DNA of 64,000 nt, taken from contig JBCFYV010000592.1 in the NCBI GenBank assembly GCA_039000515.1, positions 90,527 to 154,526 on the forward strand. Direction: 5' to 3'. Below, one piece after another: positions 40,165 to 51,545 of this stretch. Positions within the stretch are counted from its first letter, which is position 1. Every line of letters starts with the position of its first letter. The DNA comes from Timema cristinae. Taxonomy: Eukaryota; Arthropoda; Insecta; Phasmatodea; Timematidae. A program made the position numbers and the translations under genes. The notes beneath the pieces are model-generated. The model did no database searches. It had not been told where the DNA came from and saw only the letters and a list, made by a program, of their open reading frames with translations.

Positions 40165-42540
40165 TTTATTACTTTCTCGTTATCTTGCAGGTAGATAAAG
40201 TATTGTGATCGTCAAGAAATCGAAATCAAGATTTTGATGACCTCTGAATTTGAATAAAGTGTTTATTGAATTTCCGTCTGTCTAGCTATCTGTCTGTAAC
40301 TCCGAATATATTTTAAACTATTTTACATATCGGGGCTAAAACTAGGTATCTAGGGTTTTCATAGGGTTGCCCCGAGGGGTTTATGGAATTAAATACCCAA
40401 CCCTAAAATTAAGGATAGTTTACTGATGGGCAAAAAGAGAAAAGGTCGATTTTCTCAAAATAGGCTATAAACGATTTTGATAAAATTTCATTTCAAAACA
40501 TTTATAGATATTATAAACAAAATGGCCATTTTCAATATTTCGGCAAAATGAATTTAAATGCTCCGGTCAAATGCGTAAATTCTCATTTTTTATCATATCT
40601 CCGAAACTATTTGAGATATGAAATCACTTATCATTGAAAATATGTAGGTCTATTTATAATAATAAATATTTTTTTCGAAACATGTCTTTATAAAACTAAT
40701 AACTTTTAATCTATTCGCCAATATATATATATATATTTTTAAACTTTTCGAATACTAAAGCTAAAGTATTGCGACTGTAAAAGAAAATCTAACCTGAAAT
40801 GTTGATGGATGTAAACGTCTCATGACCCTCCAAACACTAGATGTGATCTTTGCAATGGCATTGTCTGTGTGTCTTTTTACCCCCAAAATTAAGTGAAGTT
40901 TAGTAAAAAGCGAAAAGAAAAGAAATCGATTTTCTCAAACTCGGTTCTAAAAATGTTGATTAAAATTCGTATCTAGGCGTTGATTGAGAATATAAATAAA
41001 TTGGCTATTTTCATTTTCACATGAAAATTACTTTTAGAGTACTTTACAAAATTGGAAATTTTCGTAACTCGCATCCATTTGAGATAATAAATAATTTATC
41101 AATGCAAAATTGTAGTATTATTAAAAATAAAAAATAAATTTATTTGAAAAATATTTTTATAAACCATGAGTTTCTGAGATATTGACAAATATATTAATAC
41201 AATTTTGTGATCTTTAGTTGCAAAGAGATACTACTTAAGTTTTAACGCAATAATTATTTAATGCCATAGATTAAGAACTAAGTAAGTCTCTCAAAAAGTG
41301 TATGTTTTCTTTCTTTCAACTCTTAGGGGAAATATTTTCACAGCAATAACAATAGCATAACTCAATAGACAATATTTAACCTATTTTATTAGTCAAAATT
41401 TATAAATGAGGGATTTAATAGCAATGCAATAACCATAAGATGTGAAAAGCTTAATAAAATGTCGAAAATTTTAAAACTGGGAGTTGACATTTTGATACGA
41501 AGGGTTGACCCTTGGGGACCCAATATTAATATTTTTACTTTCTCGCTACCTTACAGGTAGACCAAGTAGTGTGATCGTTAAAAAGATAGACTCGAAATTT
41601 TGGTGAATGTCTACGTTTCATAATCCTCCATATCCGAAAAAGTGGTTTTCGCAATGCCATCATTCTGTCTGTCAGTCTGTAACTAGGATTAGAGCCTAAA
41701 CTATTTTACCGATTGGATTAAAGCTTGGCATTGAGGATTTTCATAGGATTACCCCTAAGAATATTTTTAATTGGATATCCAACCCCAAAATTAAGGTAAG
41801 TTTCCTTGAGGGCGGAAAGAGAAAAAAAAATCGAATTTGATTAAATTTCAGTTCTGAGCTCTGATCAATATTACAAACCAAATGGCTACTCTCAACTATT
41901 CATCAAAATTACTTTAAGGGTTCCGGTATGATGCGTAAGTTCTAATTTTTAATTTTATCTCCATATGTTCTTTGAGATATGAAAGCACTTATTATTGCAT
42001 ACATGTAGATCTATCTATAATAAACATCTTTTATTTGACAAATATATTTATAAAACCAATAGTTTTCATGCCAACTTTTCCAACAATGGTAAAGTATTAC
42101 GACCATCAAAAAAAATTTACCCGAGATGTTGATGAATGTTGACTTATCATGCATGACCCCCTGAACCCTAAAAAGTTATTTTTGCAACGCCGTCTGTCTG
42201 TGTTATGTCTAACCCTGAAATTAAGAGCAGTTTACTGAAGGGGGAAAAAGAAAAATTCCATTTTCTCAAAATCGGATCTAACGATTTTGATTATAATTCG
42301 TATCTAGGCATAGATTAAGATTATTAATAAAATAGATTTTTTATTTTCCCATGAAAATTACTTTTAGGGTTCCTTACAGAAGCAAAAATGTCTATATCTC
42401 TGCAACTATTTGAGATACTAAAGTACTTATCATAGTAAAATTGTAATACTATTAAAAATAAAAATCTTTTATTTGAAATATATTTTTATATAACCAACAG
42501 TTTCTGATATATTGGCTAGTATATTGATACAATAAATAGT
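40165..42540 (+). repeat. higher-order A-B-A-B repeat field
   Basis: Block A starts CTTTCTCG(T/C)TA(T/C)CTT(G/A)CAGGTAGA at about 40173 and again at about 41541. It includes CTGTCTGTAACT and CCCAACCCTAAAATTAAGG-like motifs. Block B starts near 40740 and 42075 with AAAGTATT(G/A)CGAC. The pair repeats with a period of about 1.35 kb and strong divergence. I see no credible coding frame. Confidence 0.6.
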
Positions 42541-42544
42541 AGTG

Positions 42545-43055
42545 GTTGAAATGACAGTTCCAGACCACTTTCTTCCAAAGTATAACATTGATCCTACTCC
42601 TTGAATGAGGAAGATCACTTTCTCCCATAAGAATAACATTGATCCTCTCACTGTAAAGTTGGGTCACTTTCTCCACATAAGAAAAGCATTGATCAGTGGC
42701 GGATCGGGAAATATTATTTTGGGGGTTAAACCCAAATATTTTCGAGTTTTAGCATTGATCAGTGGCTCATCGGGAAATATTATTTTTGGGGTTAAACATC
42801 TTTTCGAGTTTTAGCATTGATCCTTTGCATTACGAAGTCGGGTCACTTTCTCTCACATAAGAATGGTATTGATCAGTGGTGGATCCGGAAATATTATTTT
42901 GGGGGTTAACCATAATTTCGAGTTTTATCATTGATCCTCCTCACTGCGAAGTTGGGTCACCTTCTCCCACATAGACCCTCCTATAGTCAGTGAACTACTT
43001 TCTCTCATAAAAATAGCATCGCTCAGTGGTGGCCCGGGAAAAATATTTGGACTTT
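42545..43055 (+). repeat. short diverged tandem repeats
   Basis: The phrases CACTTTCTC(C/T)CATAAGAA, AGCATTGATC and GGCGGATCGGGAAATATTAT recur four or five times with 100-140 base spacing. They are followed by TTTTGGGGGTTAA(A)C. No gene is seen from here to 43480. Confidence 0.6.
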
Positions 43056-43479
43056 TATAAGTCACCAATATTTTATTATAATATTACTACGTATTGGGTG
43101 TTACTCGTTTAGCCATTTATTAAACTTTTACCAGGAGGCACTGCGGGAAAGCGAGTAACGTCATCTCCCACCTATAACTAATTTTAATAAACTATTTAAT
43201 TTAGATAAAGCTTTTGCTGTTTCACCTGATGAAATCAGGCTATGATACTCACAAGCACACGAGCTATTTACGTAATAAAATATAAAGGGTACATTTTTTA
43301 TGTCTCCATTTGTGAACAAATTTGTCTTATTTTGTAGTGACCGTATGTAAGAGTGTCGCATCCATTATCTAAAATATAGCGCTTGTCATTCCTGGTGAAA
43401 GTGCAAGTTTATTCAAAGAAATAATATATAATTGTTGTTTCTAACTTCTTATCATATACATATTGGCGTAGTGTAAAAT

Positions 43480-46450
43480 CCTCTGCTTTAAACATTTTTT
43501 ATAATGATTATGTTTAATTTTCTTTTTGGGGTTGTTTTTGACACACCTTTCCCTACTTTTCTCCTCAAGACACTCCTTTTGAATGGAGTAAAGCTACGGT
43601 CGAAGTCCCACAAACTCTTGAATACACTCCCATTTATCTCATCCTTCATTTTACCCAGAGCTTTTTTATTGCACGCACTGTGTAAAAAATGTGTTTCTGG
43701 ATATCCAGAAGTGTCGAATCGGTTTATATTATCAAACATATCCACATACACATTTTTCGTTTTCAGTTCGTAGCAGAGGGAGTCTATGTCTGTGAATAAG
43801 AGCGTTGCATTTTGTCCATATTTCTATTTAACATAAATTTTAATGAAAGTTATACATGATAACCTTGCTTTTATTTAAGATTGCAAAGCCCCATGGATAG
43901 GCTTATTAAAAGTAGGCTTATTTTTTCATGTGAACCCCAACTAACTCTTCCCTGAAGATTGTATAAGCAATAAAGGCTGGTGAAGCAATACGCTTCTTCA
44001 GACTTTTTTTTATTATTTAGTAATTGAACATTTACACGTTGTCTTTGATTCTCCATCGATTTCCCGAATACTGCATTGTTAATGAGTTTGAAAACGTCCT
44101 TTTCAAACCATTTAATGCATTTTTCGTCGGGATGGATTAAAATCAATATATAGCGTCAACCAAGCGCTCTGATTGAAAGTTAGGCCTCAGTGTATCTTTT
44201 GAAGCTTCATACCCAAGGAAATATACAGTTTTAAATTACGGTAGTGTACCACATAATTTTGTTTACTGTTTAGGTTGGGCACTAGCTTTTCTGTTTTCCC
44301 GCCGGTGGGAGATTTCGGCTTGGATTGTATATACTTAGAGAATGGGGATAACACCTTAGGAGCAGGTGAATAGTCACTGTGCTCGTCATGAATTTCTTCT
44401 GGATACTCTTTATCCACTTCTAATATATAGCCCACAGTGCTATCATCAGCAACTGAAATTATATTGAGCTCTGCTATTTCACTCTTGTTCAACCACCTAA
44501 AATTACTCTTAGGAAGGCAATCAGACATAACAGTTCCGTATAGATTACTACAATCCCAGCATGTGATATACTTCACCTCCTTTTCAGGGTTAAAATCCAT
44601 CATATCGGGGGTTGTTTTGCTTCAGAATGTCCATTAGAATCATAGACACCCCACCCGTTATCCCTTTTCAATGAATAAATGCATTTAAATGTCAGTTAGT
44701 AGCTCCAACTCAACCTTGGTCATCTATAAAAATGCCGCCCATGCTAGTCCAGGGCCTGTGCAAAAATGTAGACAGTCTAATTTATAGTACTTAAAACACA
44801 AAGAGCGAAAGTATTCGAAGACGATTACTAAAAGTAGAAAATCACTTAAAACATATACATTTGATAATCTTCATAGTGTTCATTTCAAAGTTTTCCCACA
44901 CAGTTTTAGCATGAGCATAGTCACTTACTAAAATATGATCTTGGTGCATCTTATTATAGAATGCGGATTTTGGTGGTAATTGACTATCTTTCAGTTTACT
45001 GCTGCAATCCATGTAGTCATAATCGAACACACATTTTCGTAGCAGAAGATTACTTTATTGAAAGGGATATTTTCACGGAGTATTTAAAATTTAGTTTTCC
45101 CAACATGCAACAAATTTTCAACCAATTTTTCAAGAGATGTGCTTAAAACTGGAACGAGTCAAAAAATGTAAATAACCAAGACTGAATGAGATATATTTCT
45201 CCATGTTGTTTGGGATACATGATAGTCTTCTGTCTGTAAACTTCCCAATTTTCTGCATGATAATATGGGCGTCATAATTTTTTAAACGGTGTAAAATGAC
45301 GGGTTATTCTCTTGGTATATTGAATCTGAATATTGCACTTACTATGAAATGCACCCCGATAAGCTCCACTGAGATGACAGTGGTCACGAACCCAGTCTTG
45401 GCCCAGCTCCTTCTCACAGATACTACATATGCTAGCCGAAATAAATTCATTTTCTTTTTCAGGGGTGATGTGTATAGGGACAACATTTTTCTTCATCTCG
45501 ATGATCATGGTTTTTCTTCAACAAGTTTATGAAGAAAGGTATCCACAAAATTTTCCCCACTATAGACAACAGGGGGTTTCACACATTTACCTTCGGAATC
45601 GACTATACATATGATAAATCCTGATGGTTTATGCTTCGTCATTTTTGTAGATGATGAGTGATCAGGGTTATGTGTACATTCTGATAATTTAATATTAAAA
45701 CACTCAAAATCTGCATAGATAACATACGCGATTTTTAGCATATGTTTATATGTCAAAAATTTCAATATTTTATCCTCTTCCTCGGGCTTCTGTATCTTCT
45801 GAGCATCGAAATCAGCACATCGATCACTATGCCATCCCTGGATTTTGCTTGGAAAATCTATGCAAGCAATATTTGCAATAGTATGGTTCACCATTGTATC
45901 TGGTCAGCGAGCTTAGCAATACTGCTGAAGTTCTTAATAAGAAATTAATGTCCCCCATCCACATTTGAAAGAAACAACAAATCCACGTGTTTTCACGACT
46001 AACCTTAGTTATCCTTAAAGGGAATATTTACTCTTGGTAGCCATACACATTAATAGATACATTATTTTGTTATTCAAACTTAGCTATTTGTGGTATTTGC
46101 ACAGGATATTCAATACCATTCATATTTAGTCTACCTTCCAGTGATATATACTTATTCACTCGATTGGCATGCATGTCAGCTGGGTATGGAGATGCTAGCC
46201 AAGACCAAAGAAAATATTTACTGTCAGTATTTCTTATATTAATTAGAGCATTCTTATTTATCAACTCTTCTGGTAATGGAATATAGCTGGAAGAAGATAA
46301 AGGAACATATTTATCTAGTTTAAGCTTGAGTATTGCACCTTTTGGACCTTCAAGGTTACATATTATAATGATAAAGAACATAGTCATTTTAAACAATATA
46401 GATTTATTATGTAAAAATAAACACAAAATTAAGAAAATACAGTTTTGCAA
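43480..46450 (-). pseudogene. decayed B-family DNA polymerase of a different viral/transposon lineage
   Basis: Read from 46450 downward, the pieces appear in the correct order. The first has SYIPLPEELI and LNMNGIEYPVQI. ExoI is YADFECF (about 45700). A Cys/His element reads CSICEKELG..WVRDHCHLSG (about 45400). Next come FDYDYMD (about 45020), motif A WDCSNLYG (about 44540), KLVPNL and VVHYRNLK (about 44260), and motif B NNAVFGKSMEN (about 44060). Motif C reads TDIDS instead of the usual DTDS (about 43785), and the last block is KKALGKMKDE. At least five frames are needed. The family is widespread in invertebrate genomes and is clearly distinct from the pPolB at 8.6 kb. Confidence 0.82.
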
Positions 46451-47840
46451 TATATAGGAGTTTTAGAGTATACTAAGTTTTCCTCCAAACAATCAGACTC
46501 GAGAAATTACTTGTGGCTATCAGGGCAGTTCAGTCGCCAGGCCAAAGGTTGAAGTATTTCTAAAAGAAGAGTAATTAGACAATTAGTTAAGAATAGTTAG
46601 GAGCAAAATAAACAAGTAACTTATATGCAGCCTTGATTGATAGAGCAAAATAAAGAAGGTATCCATACAACATGTTGGATAATCAGCTGTTTTTTCCAGC
46701 TAATTGATGGCTAAGGACCAGGTGTCTACAAAGTACTATAGCTGGTCTCACTCCCCTACGGTACTGCCAGAGCACTCAATAGTACATTCATATCTATTAA
46801 GACCATTACAAAATTAGCAGTCTGTTTACAGGCAGAAATAAAAGAGTATTGTCTGCGTGGACCCCATTATGACACTAATGCAATTTCCCTGGGTTGAGCA
46901 CCTAAGCTAATATTATCTCGTGAGCATGACTACAAGACCAAATTTGTATCACTATCTTACTGAACTGTAATAAGCAAAGAGAATTGACAACCTGGTGGTA
47001 ACCATCAATAACAGTGAACTAATGCTCATGACGTTCAGGGCGTCATGTTTAATTTTGATTCAAAAGATTACTGGAACTTGTGGATTTCTGTTAATCCAAA
47101 AACTAAAACGTCATACTTTCTAAGCCAGAGGCTTTTTGTATAAGGACAGTGTCAAAGGACACATATATAGTGGCCCGGATTTGACTTAAAAGTCACTTGA
47201 ACCTGGCTTGTCCATCAGACTGAAGGACACATAATTAACAAAAGAAAAATTTACATGTTGATGTTAATTACACATTAATTAAAATCAAGATTTAATAACA
47301 TTTTTTCTATAAAAAGAGACTTAGTCCTTTTTGATAAATATTACTTTAACTTCACTAAAAAGTAGTTCAGATTAAATTTCTCCAAACAAAATTAGAGACC
47401 AAGTCCTGGGACTTGACGAGGACGGCTGGATATATATAAATACCCCAAATATACTGTCCATGTTAGCGCAGAGTTGAATCGGACGATCCATCCTCCTTCG
47501 ATTCGGTTATGGTGATGAACCAACAACCAGGACTCCATGTTTCCTATTCAGTTGCTGACGGGCAGAGTTTCCTTCCTTCTCTCTTAGTGCTGTAGACCGC
47601 TCTGTTTTGTGATTCCGCGGATCAGCCTTTATATACCGTCAATCAGGCACGAACATAATAAAGAAGGGGGAGTGATAAATTCAGAAATATAGACGGGAAT
47701 AAGGAAGAATGAAGTGGGAGATAGGAGAAAAACAAAAGAAGATCATGAGGTTCTTTGGTGACCGCCAGAGTCGCTAGGAGAGCAGTAGGGCACTGCGTCA
47801 ATTCTTGAGTACAGTCTTCTCTTAGAGACCGGCTAAGTTA

Positions 47841-47874
<34 letters not shown>

Positions 47875-50130
47875 CCATGATTGAACCGTCCTGTTCTTCA
47901 AATGTGGAATTACGATATCTATAGACATCTTGCTGAGGTGAGTTACCACTAAAGCATCTTATATTTAAATGTATCTGTATTAATTATTTATTTAGCATCC
48001 ACTATTTTTTTCATGAAAATTTGCCATATAATGTATTTTTACTATTTTTCATGTAGACCGCATGGCAGGCGTGCATAAGTCTATCCAGCTTCATCCAACG
48101 GGAAAAGCAAAGCGTTAAGTGTATTATTCATAAAAACAATAATATTAAACCTCTTCTTTGATATTTAGTACAGTTAATTGTCCAAAGACAATATTTTTGA
48201 CCAACCACGTGTTTGAACGTAGGCCAATACGTAGCGTGTCAATCAAATGGATTGAACAGCTACAAGGAAAAATTAATATTTCGGCGATTTTGTGAAAAAT
48301 AGAAAATTAGATCAACATATTTAATATAAACTGCCTCTAAGGTTATATCTTCTGATCTACAAAAGTTATGTTTCGTCCTACATTCAACCACGTGGTTGCT
48401 CAAACAAATATTGTTTTTGTACTATTGTTGTACTAATATCTAAGGAGAGGATTTAAATTAGTGTATTTATGAATAATATACTTAAAACGCTTCGCTTTTC
48501 CCGTTGGATGATGCCTGATAGACTTGTGTACGCCTGCCATGTGGTCTACACGAATAATAATAAAATATACATTTATATTACTACTTCTCATAAAATAATA
48601 GTGGATATTAAATAACTAAATTAATACAGATACATTTTAATATAAGTATTTGTGTACTAACTCACCTCGGCAAGATTCTCAGATATCAGCAATCTCACTT
48701 TTGAAAACTACAAGATTGTCAATCATGGCCGACTAACGTGTGCCACGGCTAGTTCAACCGGAGAGAAGAACTGAAGTCGGGGATCGACTCAGAGGCCGGC
48801 TGCGCACATAGCGACGCTGGTGGTCATTCGAAGAACTCGTGACTTGCTTCAATGGTTTCCTTTTCTCCACACTTTCATTCTTCTTGGTTTCTGCCTGTTT
48901 TTCGTAATTTATCCCCCTTCCTTCTTTTTCATGTCCGACCTGCATCGACAGTATATATAGGTCCGCCAGCGGTATCAAAGGTACAGAGCGGTACAGAGCG
49001 GTGCCACAAGAAAAGAGTCAACAAGGAAACTCCCCCGTCAGCAACGCGAAGGAACATGGAGTCTGTGACGTTGGATTCACCACCTTAGCTGTGTAGATAG
49101 GATGATGGATCACCCGATCCAACTCGCCGGAAAACATGGACGACGTTTCTTGGTATTAGTATCCAGCCGTCGTAACCAAGTCTGTAGGACTTGGGCTCTT
49201 GTATAGTTTAAGAGAAGTTTAAATTTTGAATATGTTTTAAAGGAAATTTATATTTTATTATTTGGTGAGAAGCCAAGGTTTTGGAAAATGTCAATTAGAA
49301 TCTTTTCAGTTTAACTGATACGTAATTAGCTTCAACATGGAAGTTTTTTCCTTGGTTTATTTATGTGTCCTTTGACACTGTTCTAACGTAAAAGCCTCTG
49401 GCTTAGAAAGTATGTTTTTTTGTTAGATTCGTGACTTAGACTAAGTCACAAGTCCAATACTACCTCAAAATTAATCATGACGTCCTAAACGTCATGAACA
49501 TTAGTTTTTGTTGTTGATGGTTAGCACCAGGATGTCTATTTTTCTTTTGCCTTATGCAACTCAGTCATATGTAATAGAGTTTTGGTATTATAGTCACTCT
49601 TCTAGTAGAGTATTAGCGAGGGTGCTCAACCTAGGGAAATTACACTAGTGTCATAGTGGGGTCCGCGCAAAATAAATATATTTTATTTTTGCCCGTGACT
49701 AGGCCTCTAAGTTAGTATTGATCTGGATAGATGCCAATGTACTATTGAATGCTCTGGCAGTACCGTAGGGGAAAATGACCAGCTGTAGTACTTTAATGAC
49801 GCCTGTTTCTTAGCCATCAATTAGCTGGATATATCAGCTGAGTATCCAACATGTTTTATGGATCCCTTTAAATATTTAACGCTACCAAGTGAGACTGTAT
49901 AAATGTTATCTTCTGAATTTGCTCTTTGTTATTCTTTAACTAATTGTTCATTTACTCCTTGTTTAGAAAACTCTTGTCACTGTGGCAAGTTTGAATTGGT
50001 ACTGCATGCTTCAATATGTGGCCTGGCGACAGTAAAAGTAATCTCTCAAGTCAATTTGTTTTTTGGAAGAATTTAATTCTCATCAATTTTCCTATATTTA
50101 TGTAAATGGTTTATTTTTTATTTGTTTATT
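46400..50130. repeat. 3.7-kb imperfect palindrome (two 1.85-kb arms)
   Basis: The sequence left of about 48270 matches the reverse complement of the sequence right of it over nearly its full length, with scattered differences and indels. Examples are TTTCTAAGCCAGAGGC (47117) with GCCTCTGGCTTAGAAA (49394), GGTACTGCCAGAGC (46760) with GCTCTGGCAGTACC (49750) and TCGCCAGGCCA (46530) with TGGCCTGGCGA (50020). It could be a foldback-type transposon, an inverted duplication, or a head-to-head junction of a linear element. It holds no convincing gene. Confidence 0.85.
47842..47872 (+). repeat. (TG)n microsatellite
   Basis: About 15 TG dinucleotides lie inside the left arm of the palindrome. The right arm lacks them. 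Confidence 0.9.
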
Positions 50131-50867
50131 GTTTACTAAAAAAATCAAAATTTTTAAAATTGAAATATTTTTTTATATATATTATTTTCCCCCTGTAAAC
50201 GAGTTGGTCAATTTAAGATTCCCATTACATTAAGTTGTTGGAAAGTGTTGCTTCCCAAACTTCTTTTTAATTTCGTTAGTAAAGACAAAATTGCGGTTTT
50301 CGGGGGGAGAGTCTTGATGATTTTGACTGTACCATTCAAAGCTTCTGAAAAATTACAGGGGTCGTTTTCTTCATCAATATCGAATTCTCATAGTTCCCTG
50401 CTCTCTTACTTGGTATCACCCCCCTGTGAAGTCGCAGTCATTTTTTTTAACTTAGTCGTAATAGATTATCCCGCCGTGAAAATATTTGATGATTTATCAC
50501 ACTGAAGACTTCCCCTCCCGACTATGTGGGGAAAACATGCGCTGAAAATTGTCACCCCGACTAAAAACTTTGCCCACTCACCCCCTTGTTAACTCCACTC
50601 CCGCTTTGTAAACGCATATGACGTGACGTGATTGTAGTTGACCATTATGGTTTATAATTTTAAAAAAAACACTTAGGGGTGATCGCCTTAATTCAAGTTG
50701 TATTGTAGAAGCTTTGATTCAAATTTTTTCTTCCTGCGTTCAATATATCGACCTAATAATTAGCAAAAAAAAAATTTTTTTAAATTTATTCCATTGTTGC
50801 CTTAGCCTTTTATTAAATTTCCTTTCGTCATTGTAAAGCTATAGACTAATTTTTAAGATATTACCCA
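50131..50867. other. AT-rich spacer, no gene seen
   Basis: An 86-codon plus-strand frame (50245-50505) shows no recognisable motif. Nothing else stands out. Confidence 0.45.
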
Positions 50868-51095
50868 CCTCAGTAGCGTAGTTAGCAAACACTCTAGTTT
50901 ATGGTGTGCAGGCTTCGGCACGGGTAGGTTAAAGTTCAATCCCATTCGGGGTGAATGGGGGTGGTTTTTCAAAAAAAAGGGTTTTCCTTCCCCCTCCAGC
51001 AATTTGGGGGTTCATTCCCGTATATTAACCACCCCAAACTCCAAAACCCTTAGCAAAGTAGTACTTAAGCGTGTAATAAAAATGGCTAGTAAGAC
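50868..51095 (+). repeat. SINE-like repeat, copy 2
   Basis: A box-like TAGCGTAGTTAGC is followed by B box-like AGTTCAATCCC. The GGGGGTGG, GGGTTCATTCCC and AGTACTTAAGCG blocks come next, in the same order as the minus-strand copy at 2105-2400. Confidence 0.55.
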
Positions 51096-51109
51096 AATGT
51101 AAGTATTTT

Positions 51110-51545
51110 TAAGATATGATTTTACCCGTCGGGCTTCCCCCGCAAAAATTGAAACATCTTTTAATTTTTTAACTAAATGTTTTGGTATAAAAAAATTTTT
51201 TTTTTTTTCAAATATCTAGGGTTTTTTCAGTTCGGTAAATAATTTTGCCGTTTTTTAAATTTTTCACTTTTAAATATTTGAAAATTAAAAGAAATATAAT
51301 TTTTAAATTATCTTATAATATTAAAATGCGAAAGTTTGTGTGTTTGGTGTTTGTTGCTCAATCACCCCAAAAACTGCTGAACGTTTTAAATGAAACTGGG
51401 TAGGGGTGGGGATGTCCTTGAATAACATATAGGGGACTTTCCCAACCTTTGATTTTACATTTAATTTTACAAAACTAAAATTTAAATATTTTGCGTTTAG
51501 ATGGTCTGCCAGTCTTTTGCTATTTCTATGATAAAAGTTCAATAG
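51110..51545 (+). repeat. interspersed repeat with ATGCGAAAGTTTGTGTG motif
   Basis: An ACCCGTCGGGCTTCCCCCGC block (51137) is followed by TTATAATATTAAAATGCGAA, AGTTTGTGTG and TCAATCACCCCAAAAACTGC (51310-51380). An inverted, diverged counterpart lies at 63270-63690. I recognise the motif as recurrent in invertebrate genomes but cannot name the element. Confidence 0.45.

Noticed and set aside
40181..40200. A third exon acceptor of the Polinton-gene relic (TCTTGCAG) matching the intact gene.
   Set aside because: The same sequence starts repeat block A and recurs near 41.55 kb, so the match is probably repeat-derived.
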